Shown piece after piece: positions 1-6,753 of a DNA stretch of 10,755 nt. This DNA is from Candidatus Zophobacter franzmannii (GTDB lineage: Bacteria; Cloacimonadota; Cloacimonadia; Cloacimonadales; JAFGVF01). Positions within the stretch are counted from its first letter, which is position 1. Every line of letters begins with the position of its first letter. A program made the position numbers and the translations under genes. Location: positions 1 to 10,755 of the forward strand of contig JAVCCX010000133.1 of NCBI GenBank assembly GCA_030765245.1. The letters run 5' to 3'. The notes under the pieces are model-generated. The model ran no database searches. It was not told where the DNA came from and was given only the letters and a program-made list of their open reading frames with translations.

Positions 1-444
1 ATAAATAATGATAAAGAAGTTTCGGTTGAGAAAGAAGAAGTCGGAATCAAGCTGAAAGTAAAGCCAACTGTTAATAATGACGGAGATATTACTACAGTCT
101 TAAGTCCAGAAGTTAGTTCAATTATCGACTTAGTCGGTGGTTATGTCCCTCATTCAAGGGTAAGAAGAATTAACTCAACTGTAACAGTTCCTAGCGGAAT
201 GAAGATAGTTGTTGGTGGTCTTTTGACCTCTAGTTTAACTAATAAAACAAACAAACTTCCTTTACTTGGTGATATTCCATTCATCGGAAAACTTTTCCAG
301 CATACAAGCGAAGTATTAACAAATACTGACTTAGTAATCGAAATTACCCCAAGACTCATCGATATTAATGCTGAACAGAAAGAATTCGAAATTGATGAAA
401 GAATGGGAAAACGTTTAATCAAGTATGAAGATGAAGAAAACTAA
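1..444 (+). CDS. gspD: Secretin C-terminal part (GspD/PilQ family), 5' end outside window
   Basis: This is the last 147 codons of an outer-membrane secretin, the multimeric gate through which type II secretion substrates or type IV pili cross the outer membrane. The reading frame is open from base 1 to the TAA at 442-444. Secretin-core hallmarks are seen: VGIKLKVKPTV near residues 14-24 of the fragment, PEVSSI, the VPSGMKIVVGGLL strand, the diagnostic PLLGDIPFIGKLF segment and the closing DLVIEITPRLI. A charged tail of about 30 residues follows, ending KYEDEEN. The N-terminal N-domains lie upstream, so type II (GspD) cannot be separated from type IV pilus (PilQ) on this fragment; the symbol is a family-level label. 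It is followed by the Ig-repeat lipoprotein and then the ATPase and platform genes, which supports one assembly operon. Family confidence is high, subtype confidence low. Confidence 0.93.
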   Translation: MNNDKEVSVEKEEVGIKLKVKPTVNNDGDITTVLSPEVSSIIDLVGGYVPHSRVRRINSTVTVPSGMKIVVGGLLTSSLTNKTNKLPLLGDIPFIGKLFQHTSEVLTNTDLVIEITPRLIDINAEQKEFEIDERMGKRLIKYEDEEN

Positions 445-451
445 ATAATAT

Positions 452-455
452 GGGG
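452..455 (+). promoter_or_regulatory. Weak ribosome binding site that decides the lipoprotein start
   Basis: GGGG at 452-455 lies six bases before the ATG at 462 and can pair with the anti-Shine-Dalgarno core with one G-U pair. The alternative in-frame ATG at 450 has only AAACTAAATAAT before it and no purine-rich site. The protein from 462 starts MKKYTLL, a normal lipoprotein signal peptide, so 462 is preferred. Confidence 0.5.
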
Positions 456-461
456 TTCGCT

Positions 462-3400
462 ATGAAGAAATATACATTACTTATAACAGTTATTGCTCTT
501 ATAGCTACTGTGTTCATGGTTGGTTGCGACGACCGTTCACCAGTTGCACCATCTAGTGAGCCGGCAAACATACTGAAAATAGTAAGAATTAGTACTTCTG
601 CAGATTCAATCTATCTTGATGAAGGTAGAACTTTTGCAGAGATTTCAGTACATGTTGAGGATGAGGATAATAACCCGGTAGTCAACCAACCAGTTTATTT
701 CAAAAAGGACTTGGGTAAGCTTTTAGCTGTTACATCAACTGATGCTTACGGTATAGCCCAAGCAACGTTCACAGATGATGGACAAGCTGGTTTAGCGATG
801 ATTACTGCTTATGTACAATCTCCAACAGTCGGCAATGCTGACTCTTTGGTGACAGTTGCTGAAGCTAGCATTCCGGTAAAAATAGTTGAAGTACCAGATG
901 TTGGTAATATTACTATTGCTGTGAAAGCTGATCCTGATGCAACTGAAGAAATAACAAATCCTTTTGTTAACGAAACGGTTTATGTTGAAGTCGTTGCAAA
1001 AGATTCTCAAGGGGAAAATGTTCCTGATGGAACTGTTCTCACTTTCAGAACTACTAAAGGATTTTTTGAAACCAATACAGCAGCATCTTTAGGTGATTCT
1101 GTAATGGTCCAAACTGCTGATGGCAATGCTGCTCTTTTCTTGAATACTGGTAATGGGCCGGGTGCTGTTACAGTTAACATTAGAGTTGGCGTTTATCAGC
1201 AGACAAAGACATTTACTATTGAAAGTGAAGCTCAAATTCTTCACATTCATAATATTGAAGCTACACCAGAATCTATTTACTCTGATAACAACATTACTTT
1301 CTCAAATATCAGAGTTTGGATTAGAGATGCTGAACAATTTGCAGCCGCTGGAGTACCTGTTAAATTCAGAACAGATATCGGTAGAATCATAGGAACTGTC
1401 TATACAGATAGTTCAGGTGTTGCTACTACATCTTTCTGGGATGATGGTTATTATCATGCTACAGATAATTTAGCAACTATTGAAGCAGTTGTTAAGTCAT
1501 ATTCTACTATCAATACTGCAACAGTTATTGCAACTGATTCGGAATTTGTAAATGTTAGAATACTTCCGGTACCACCTGTAAACTCGGTAATTCTTAGCAC
1601 TTTAGCTGATGAATTTAGAGTAACTCAGAAAGTAACAGTTACTGCGTCTGCTACATACACTAACGGTGATGATGTAACAGACAATACCTTAATTACTTTC
1701 TCAACCTCACTTGGTACTTTCGAAGATACGGAAGAAACATTGTTAGGAAATGCTGTTTCAGTTCCAACTTCTAATGGTACAGCATCAATAATATTCAATA
1801 CAGGTTTAAGAGCTGATATGGGTACTATCTCTGCTTTGGTTAGCGATGTTACTCCTGCTAGCCACGACTTTGTTGTTAAGCCAGGAAGACCTGCAATTCT
1901 TGAAATAAACTCTCTAATCCTTGAACCTAATTCTGATGTTATTGTTGATACTACAGATACATGGCCTGTAAATAGCAACTTTGATATTGTGATCCAAACT
2001 AAGGTTAAAGATGCATTTAATAATAAGTGCCCTGGTGCTGCAGTAAAATTCTTAACTGACCTCGGGACCTATGAGTCTCAAGATGAAGAGATAATTAAGA
2101 ACTCAGATGAAGATGGTATTGCAAAGGTTCTCTTTACTCCTGGTCTTGAAGCAGGTATTGCAAACATGACAATTTCTGCAAATCAAGATACTCTCCAAGC
2201 TCAATATGTCTTTACTGTTACTTCCGATGACTTGTATTCAATCTCATTTACTACAGATAATCAGATTGATATTAATGTTGCTGGAACCGGTGGACAAGAA
2301 TCTGCTATCTTAAGTGTAAACTTAAGGGATATAAACGGTAACTTCTTGAACAACCCCACAACCCTGTATTTCTGGATTAGAAATGTTTCTGTTCCAGAAG
2401 GTGCAAACCTAGACAATGAGAATACGGGTTGGAATGATGATCCTGTGGAAATTACTTCGAGTGGCGGTATAGCCCAGATATCTGTAAATGCCGGTTCTGA
2501 ATCAGGTATTTTAAGTGTTCTTGTTTCTACTTTACAAGAACATAATGATGCTACTCTATACCCAACGGATGCAGATGCAGCCGCAGCTGGAGCCATATAT
2601 GCTCGAAAATCTAACATTGTTATCCATGCAGGTCCTCCCGAAACTATTGAACCATTTATTGGTGACTTTAATACAGGTACTTTAATGGGTGGTGGTGTTT
2701 GGCAGTTAATTGCTGGTGCAAATATCAAAGATACTTACGGTAACCCGGTAGATTATGGTACTAGTGTCTGGTTCGAACTGGATAGACCAACAAGTGTTCA
2801 GGCCAATGTCGTAGCTGAAGCTTATGTAGGAAATGAGAGTGTAGATGGTGACTCTCTCCAGGGTATTGCTTATACTACTTTGGCCTATCATGGATCTAAT
2901 TCTTATGCTGATGTAACAATTATTGCTAATACAATTGGTGGAGAAGGGCAAACAGTTACTGGAAATGCAACTTTGCCACTTCCTCTTCAACAACCACAGT
3001 TAGAAGCTCAAGCTATGCCAGGTGTACTGGAATTTTGGCCTGCTAATCCTGACGGATCAGGTTACGCGTGGCTAGCAATCGCTGGACTCAATAGAGTTAA
3101 GCTAACAGATGGACAAGGTAATCCTATAAATGGCGGTTTCATTAGTGCTAGTGCTGATAGAGGTCGTTTTGTAAATGTAGATGTTAACTGTGACAACGGT
3201 TTACCATGGGATGGCCCAACATACGGTCCTAGGACTCATGCTGATTTTGTTGAAATCAATGAAACAGCAAACCAGGGTGCAGACCTTTATGAAACTACTT
3301 ACTGGTTCAACCAACAGGGCGAACTAGATCAAGGGACCGCTATCTTCTGGTGGGCACTAAATGCTTATGAGATTAGACCTTATGATCCAAATACTGCGAC

Positions 3401-3512
3401 TCCTGGTCAGACACCTGCTCAGTTGACATTCCGTCTTCTTGGTACCGGTGCTACCGCGAACTCTCAAGTTATGGTTTATAATTATAGTTTTGATATCATG
3501 CTACCTAATTAG
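462..3512 (+). CDS. Large Ig-like (Big_1-type) repeat lipoprotein inside the secretion operon
   Basis: Not a named gene. From the preferred ATG at 462 it is 1,016 residues (1,020 from the ATG at 450, the numbering used here). Residues 5-25 form a lipoprotein signal peptide ending MVGC with Cys26 as the lipidated residue, followed by Asp-Asp. A short linker leads to five tandem beta-sandwich modules: A1 (about 41-149), B1 (151-262), A2 (263-375), B2 (377-482) and a fifth (483-592). Cores such as VPVKFRTDIGRIIG, then TDSSGVATTSF, follow the pattern of bacterial Ig-like domain 1 found in invasin/intimin-type proteins. The remaining 430 residues are also beta-rich, include at least one more Ig-like unit near 760-860, and end in an aromatic-rich stretch (FWPANP near 865, AIFWWALNAYEIRP near 970) that I do not recognise. 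No enzyme motif is visible. It lies 17 bases after the secretin stop, so it is probably co-transcribed. It may be a surface or periplasmic stalk, a secretin accessory protein or an adhesin; this role is inference. Confidence 0.88.
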   Translation: MKKYTLLITVIALIATVFMVGCDDRSPVAPSSEPANILKIVRISTSADSIYLDEGRTFAEISVHVEDEDNNPVVNQPVYFKKDLGKLLAVTSTDAYGIAQATFTDDGQAGLAMITAYVQSPTVGNADSLVTVAEASIPVKIVEVPDVGNITIAVKADPDATEEITNPFVNETVYVEVVAKDSQGENVPDGTVLTFRTTKGFFETNTAASLGDSVMVQTADGNAALFLNTGNGPGAVTVNIRVGVYQQTKTFTIESEAQILHIHNIEATPESIYSDNNITFSNIRVWIRDAEQFAAAGVPVKFRTDIGRIIGTVYTDSSGVATTSFWDDGYYHATDNLATIEAVVKSYSTINTATVIATDSEFVNVRILPVPPVNSVILSTLADEFRVTQKVTVTASATYTNGDDVTDNTLITFSTSLGTFEDTEETLLGNAVSVPTSNGTASIIFNTGLRADMGTISALVSDVTPASHDFVVKPGRPAILEINSLILEPNSDVIVDTTDTWPVNSNFDIVIQTKVKDAFNNKCPGAAVKFLTDLGTYESQDEEIIKNSDEDGIAKVLFTPGLEAGIANMTISANQDTLQAQYVFTVTSDDLYSISFTTDNQIDINVAGTGGQESAILSVNLRDINGNFLNNPTTLYFWIRNVSVPEGANLDNENTGWNDDPVEITSSGGIAQISVNAGSESGILSVLVSTLQEHNDATLYPTDADAAAAGAIYARKSNIVIHAGPPETIEPFIGDFNTGTLMGGGVWQLIAGANIKDTYGNPVDYGTSVWFELDRPTSVQANVVAEAYVGNESVDGDSLQGIAYTTLAYHGSNSYADVTIIANTIGGEGQTVTGNATLPLPLQQPQLEAQAMPGVLEFWPANPDGSGYAWLAIAGLNRVKLTDGQGNPINGGFISASADRGRFVNVDVNCDNGLPWDGPTYGPRTHADFVEINETANQGADLYETTYWFNQQGELDQGTAIFWWALNAYEIRPYDPNTATPGQTPAQLTFRLLGTGATANSQVMVYNYSFDIMLPN
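570..1895 (+). repeat. A-B-A-B tandem duplication of Ig-like module pairs in the lipoprotein
   Basis: Protein-level repeat seen by eye. Module A1 (570-896) and A2 (1236-1574) share PVxF-x-x-D-(L/I)-G, then a TD-x-x-G-(I/V)-A turn, then F-x-DDG, and both end in a V-P pair after KIVE or RILP. Module B1 (900-1235) and B2 (1578-1895) share TF-x-T-x-x-G-x-F-E, a LG-(D/N) turn, then NG or GN with A and F-NTG. The order suggests duplication of an A+B pair rather than of single domains. DNA identity between copies is low by eye, so the duplication is old. Confidence 0.7.
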
Positions 3513-3530
3513 TTAATTAATCATTCATTC

Positions 3531-3556
3531 ATTCGGGTGGGGGAACCCACCCGAAT
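3531..3556 (+). other. Perfect 11-bp intercistronic hairpin with GGAA tetraloop
   Basis: ATTCGGGTGGG (3531-3541) is the exact reverse complement of CCCACCCGAAT (3546-3556), with loop GGAA (3542-3545), a GNRA-type tetraloop. The stem is GC-rich in an AT-rich setting and ends six bases before the AAGGA ribosome binding site of the ATPase gene. No T-run follows, so it is not a typical Rho-independent terminator. It may stabilise mRNA ends, mark a processing point or tune the step from lipoprotein to ATPase expression. It is preceded by three tandem ATTC units (3523-3534), the last overlapping the stem. Confidence 0.85.
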
Positions 3557-3562
3557 ATATAA

Positions 3563-3567
3563 AAGGA
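3563..3567 (+). promoter_or_regulatory. Ribosome binding site of the assembly ATPase gene
   Basis: AAGGA lies seven bases before the ATG at 3575. It fixes that start and, with the sites before 5305 and 6754, shows that this organism uses Shine-Dalgarno initiation. Confidence 0.75.
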
Positions 3568-3574
3568 ATATATT

Positions 3575-5284
3575 ATGGCTTTTAACCCGCAATTTGCTCG
3601 ATTGGGAGAGGTTCTCATTCATAATCTAGCGGTTACTGAAGAAGAACTGAAAGAAGCCCTTATAAAGCAGAATAATTTCGGACTTAAAATTGGTGAAACT
3701 TTAATTAAACTTGGCTACCTCAAAGAGAATCCTCTAATGCTTGCATTGAGTCAGCAACTGCAATATGCAGTTGTTGATCAAAATACTTTACTTGAAGTAC
3801 CAGTTGAAACAGTTGCTCTTATCCCTGAAGCATTTGCTCATGAGAAAAGAGTGATCGCTATCAGATTAGATGCAGATGGTTTAGTTGTTGCTATGACTGA
3901 TCCTGAAGACATTGAAGTCTTAGATAGTTTGAAGAAAGTAACCGGTAAAAATCCAAAGCCTATTTTGATTGGTGACTCACTTTTAACAGATGCTTTAGAA
4001 AAATACTACAAAAGTATTAGAACTACATCTGAAGTTGAGAGTGCTGTTGGTGGATTTGATTTTGTTCAAATTGATGATGATGAGAATGAGATTACAATTG
4101 AAGCAAGCAAAGATGCAGATGCACCTGTTGTTAAATTGACAAATCTAATTTTCTCTGAAGCTATCAAGTCAGGAGCAACTGATATTCATATTGAGCCAAT
4201 GACAAAACATACAAGAGTGCGTTATCGTATTGATGGTTCATTACGTGAAGTTATGAATCCACCAGTGGGGATGCATTCAGGTATCGTTTCACTTATCAAG
4301 GTTATGGGGAAATTAAACATCGCAGAAAGACGTCTTCCTCAGGATGGTCAGATATCCTTAAAAACTCAAATGAAGAGTATGGATGTTCGTGTATCACTTA
4401 CACCTACTGTTCTTGGGGAAAAGGTTGTTATGCGTCTGTTGGATAAGGGTGAATTTGGATTCAACCTTGCCACACTTGGTTTCGAAGATGAAGATATGGA
4501 AATCTTCAAACGTGTCATTAAGAGACCCTATGGAATTATCATTGTATCCGGTCCTACCGGTAGTGGTAAATCTACCTCTCTTCATGCTGCATTGAAGACT
4601 ATCTATACAGTTGAAAATAATATCGTTACAGTTGAAGATCCTGTTGAGTATCGTCTCGAAGGTGTTACCCAGATAGAAACAAAAGCACAGATAGGTTTAA
4701 CTTTCGGTGCTGCATTGCGTTCAGTAATGCGTCAGGATCCTGACATTGTTCTACTCGGTGAGATTCGTGATAACGAAACAGCTGACATTGCGATTAAATT
4801 CTCACTTACCGGTCACCTTGTTTTCTCTACATTGCATGCTAATGATGCCCCAGCAACAATCACTCGTTTGATTGATATTGGGATTAAACCTTTCTTGGTT
4901 GGCTCATCATTATGTCTTGTTATGGCTCAGAGACTTGTGCGTAAGAACTGCTCACATTGTGCTACTGAATACACACCAACCGAACAGGAATTAATTGAAG
5001 CAGGCCTAGAAGGAAAAGATATTACCGGCTTTAATTTCAAAGTAGGACATGGTTGTGTTCATTGTGATAATACCGGGTATTCAGGTCGTACAGGTATTTT
5101 CGAACTTCTTAGAGTAGATGCAGAAATTCGCCAGCTTATATTTGATGAAGCGAATCAGGATAACATTCGTGATTTGGCCATCAAAAATGGAATGAGAACT
5201 CTGCATGATGCTGCTATCAATAAGATGAAGCGCGGACTCACTTCTATTCGCGAAGTTATCAAAATGACTGTTAGTGATGATTAA
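3575..5284 (+). CDS. gspE: GspE/PilB-family assembly ATPase with MshEN N-domain
   Basis: Cytoplasmic hexameric ATPase that powers pseudopilus or pilus assembly by driving the platform protein. Its 569 residues are close to PilB length. Residues 9-61 hold two consecutive MshEN-type 24-residue motifs (RLGEVLI...Q32 and KIGETLIKLG...Q61). Residues 190-210 carry the family's APVVKLTNLIFSEAIKSGA and TDIHIEP segments. The motor shows Walker A GPTGSGKST (326-334), the Asp box VEDPVEYRLEG (from 353), Walker B with RQDPDIVLLGEIRD (386-399), and the His box GHLVFSTLHAND (413-424). A zinc-binding tetracysteine follows: C459-x2-C462 and C494-x2-C497. All catalytic elements are intact, so it should be active. 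It ends 20 bases before the platform gene. GspE and PilB cannot be told apart here, because the MshEN domain occurs in both lines; the symbol is a family label. The start is supported by AAGGA at 3563. Confidence 0.96.
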   Translation: MAFNPQFARLGEVLIHNLAVTEEELKEALIKQNNFGLKIGETLIKLGYLKENPLMLALSQQLQYAVVDQNTLLEVPVETVALIPEAFAHEKRVIAIRLDADGLVVAMTDPEDIEVLDSLKKVTGKNPKPILIGDSLLTDALEKYYKSIRTTSEVESAVGGFDFVQIDDDENEITIEASKDADAPVVKLTNLIFSEAIKSGATDIHIEPMTKHTRVRYRIDGSLREVMNPPVGMHSGIVSLIKVMGKLNIAERRLPQDGQISLKTQMKSMDVRVSLTPTVLGEKVVMRLLDKGEFGFNLATLGFEDEDMEIFKRVIKRPYGIIIVSGPTGSGKSTSLHAALKTIYTVENNIVTVEDPVEYRLEGVTQIETKAQIGLTFGAALRSVMRQDPDIVLLGEIRDNETADIAIKFSLTGHLVFSTLHANDAPATITRLIDIGIKPFLVGSSLCLVMAQRLVRKNCSHCATEYTPTEQELIEAGLEGKDITGFNFKVGHGCVHCDNTGYSGRTGIFELLRVDAEIRQLIFDEANQDNIRDLAIKNGMRTLHDAAINKMKRGLTSIREVIKMTVSDD

Positions 5285-5304
5285 TAAAGAAAAAAGGTAA
5301 GATT

Positions 5305-6558
5305 ATGCCTGCATTTCAATATACTATCAAAGATGCCAAAGGACAACGCACCGAAGGTGTGATTAAGGCTACCACCATGGATGAAGCAGTTGATAAGCTG
5401 AGTAGGGAAGGAAGTACTATTATTACAATTAAAAGTGCTTCTGAAGGTGCTTTTAAAGGTAACCTATCCCTTTTCGACAAATTGATGCTTGCTTTCTATA
5501 AGTGGAAAACCGGTGTTTCTTTAAAAACAATCGTATTCTTTACGCGTCAGCTCTCAACAATGATATCAGCAGGTCTTACAATTGAAAAATCTATACAAGA
5601 TCTAGAGAAAGAAGAGAAGAACAAGAAATTTAGACGAGTTCTTCATAAGCTTTCTGATGATATTAAGAAAGGTTTCTCACTATCTGAATCCATGGAGCAA
5701 CATCCAGGTGTTTTTCAACCTCTATTTGTTTCTTTGGTGAAAGCGGGTGAGATTTCAGGTACACTTCATACAATCCTTTCACAGCTTGCTGATTATTATG
5801 AGAAAATGGAAGATACAAGAACTAAGGTTGGATCTGCTCTAGCTTATCCAGTTTTCATTATTGTCTTCTTGATTCTTGTAGGTTGGGGTATGTTTGTGTT
5901 TCTGATTCCGATGTTTGCAAAAGTTTATGCAAACTTTAACGCTGATCTTCCAACTCCTACACTCATTGCGATTGCAATTAGTGATTGGATTAGGGGAAAT
6001 GTTCTTCTAGCTGTTGCCGCAACGATTGCTACAGTAATTGGATTTTTTGTTATTGGTTTAACTGATAAAGGCCGTTATGTTTTTGATAAGATTTTATTAA
6101 AAATACCTGTGGTTGGAAGTCTTATGACTAATAGTATTATGAGTAAGTTCGCAAGAACATTCTCAATTCTTATGACTGCTGGTGTTCCTATCATGGAAGT
6201 GTTGGAACTCTCAGAAAACGTTGTTCAGAATGCTGTTGTTGAAGCGGCTATCCGTCGCTCAAGAATAATGGTGAAAGAGGGATATAGTGTTGCCGGTGCT
6301 TTTAGAAAAACCGGAGCTTTCCCTTCCACTTTACTACAGTTGACTGCTACAGGCGAAGAAACTGGAGATATGGATAAATTGCTCAGTAAGGCTGCCGATT
6401 TTTATGAGAAATTAGTCGATTCTGTAATAGAAAGACTTACTTCTTTGATTGAGCCTTTTCTGATTATTATTATGGCTGTAGTGGTTGGTTCCTTGGTTAT
6501 TGTTGTTTACCTTCCGGTTTTCGACTTGGGTCAAGCGATGTCACAAGGTCTAAAATAA
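5305..6558 (+). CDS. gspF: GspF/PilC-family inner-membrane platform protein
   Basis: Polytopic inner-membrane protein that couples the ATPase to pseudopilin or pilin polymerisation. It has 417 residues, normal for the family. The N-terminal segment (4-43, FQYTIKDAKGQRTEGVI) is the usual GspF leader. Two T2SSF repeats follow: the first at about 78-200 (FFTRQLSTMISAGLTIEKSI, then LVKAGEISGTL), the second at about 281-403 (KFARTFSILMTAGVPIMEVL, then TATGEETGDMDKLL). Three membrane helices are visible, near 183-205, 233-252 and 384-405, as expected. The ATG at 5305 is preceded by an AAAAAAGG purine run. It follows the ATPase by 20 bases and is followed by a terminator, so it is the last gene of the operon. 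No prepilin or pseudopilin gene follows. GspF versus PilC is undecided. Confidence 0.96.
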   Translation: MPAFQYTIKDAKGQRTEGVIKATTMDEAVDKLSREGSTIITIKSASEGAFKGNLSLFDKLMLAFYKWKTGVSLKTIVFFTRQLSTMISAGLTIEKSIQDLEKEEKNKKFRRVLHKLSDDIKKGFSLSESMEQHPGVFQPLFVSLVKAGEISGTLHTILSQLADYYEKMEDTRTKVGSALAYPVFIIVFLILVGWGMFVFLIPMFAKVYANFNADLPTPTLIAIAISDWIRGNVLLAVAATIATVIGFFVIGLTDKGRYVFDKILLKIPVVGSLMTNSIMSKFARTFSILMTAGVPIMEVLELSENVVQNAVVEAAIRRSRIMVKEGYSVAGAFRKTGAFPSTLLQLTATGEETGDMDKLLSKAADFYEKLVDSVIERLTSLIEPFLIIIMAVVVGSLVIVVYLPVFDLGQAMSQGLK

Positions 6559-6579
6559 AACATTAAGTTTTATTAATAT

Positions 6580-6609
6580 AGAGATCCCCCAGCAATGGGG
6601 CTCTTTTTT
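6580..6609 (+). terminator. Rho-independent terminator ending the secretion operon
   Basis: AGAG (6580-6583) pairs with CTCT (6601-6604) and CCCC (6586-6589) with GGGG (6597-6600). There is a two-base AT bulge on the left arm and a seven-base loop (CAGCAAT). A run of six T follows at 6604-6609, its first T shared with the stem. It lies 21 bases after the platform gene stop. Confidence 0.85.
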
Positions 6610-6641
6610 ATTCTCAGGACATTTTAACTCCATTTGTATAG

Positions 6642-6676
6642 AATGGATCAAAATCTATCCATTTCACTTTTTTTTT
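6642..6676 (+). other. Inverted repeat followed by a nine-T run: possible second terminator or operator
   Basis: AATGGAT (6642-6648) is the exact reverse complement of ATCCATT (6657-6663), with an eight-base gap. TCAC and then nine T (6668-6676) follow. The stem is weak and AT-rich. It could be a back-up terminator behind the 6580 hairpin, or a protein-binding palindrome upstream of the next gene. The sequence alone does not decide. Confidence 0.4.
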
Positions 6677-6703
6677 CTTGCGCTTAAATTTAGCAATTTA
6701 ATA

Positions 6704-6734
6704 CTGAAGATTGCGTGAAAATATTTAGTATAAA
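6704..6734 (+). promoter_or_regulatory. Weak candidate promoter for the giant secreted protein
   Basis: TATAAA at 6729-6734 resembles a -10 hexamer. The best -35 at acceptable spacing is poor (CTGAAG at 6704-6709, 19-base spacer). A promoter is expected because a terminator precedes this gene, but the location is uncertain. Three tandem TAAA units (6731-6742) overlap the site. The rest of the 6610-6753 spacer shows no gene. Confidence 0.25.
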
Positions 6735-6742
6735 TAAATAAA

Positions 6743-6748
6743 TGGAGG
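6743..6748 (+). promoter_or_regulatory. Strong ribosome binding site of the giant secreted protein
   Basis: TGGAGG contains the GGAGG core and lies five bases before the ATG at 6754. It is the best Shine-Dalgarno match in the window and fixes this start. Confidence 0.8.
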
Positions 6749-6753
6749 CAATA

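Noticed and set aside
199..444. Separate 81-residue protein starting at the ATG at 199
   Set aside because: The same frame is open back to base 1 and encodes the upstream part of the secretin core, so this ATG is internal.
450..461. ATG at 450 as the lipoprotein start
   Set aside because: It has no ribosome binding site and would put GFA before the normal MKK signal peptide start; 462 is better, though 450 cannot be excluded.
1625..1978. 117-residue reading frame on the - strand
   Set aside because: It lies wholly inside the lipoprotein gene, has low-complexity Val/Ser/Thr composition mirroring the sense strand, and shows no domain.
2261..2728. 155-residue reading frame on the - strand
   Set aside because: It is antisense to the lipoprotein gene, which has clear domain structure in its own frame; no ribosome binding site or recognisable motif was seen.
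3523..3534. ATTC x3 (and TAAA x3 at 6731-6742) as phase-variation repeats
   Set aside because: Three units are too few for reliable slippage, and both lie outside coding sequence in AT-rich spacers.
3531..3556. Rho-independent terminator before the ATPase gene
   Set aside because: The stem is strong, but ATATAAAAGG follows instead of a T-run, and the operon clearly continues.
4383..4595. Overlapping short frames on both strands within the ATPase gene
   Set aside because: They overlap the segment encoding Walker A and are explained by the conserved ATPase coding sequence.
6711..6734. TTGCGT / TATAAA as a promoter pair
   Set aside because: The spacer is only 12 bases, too short for a standard housekeeping promoter.
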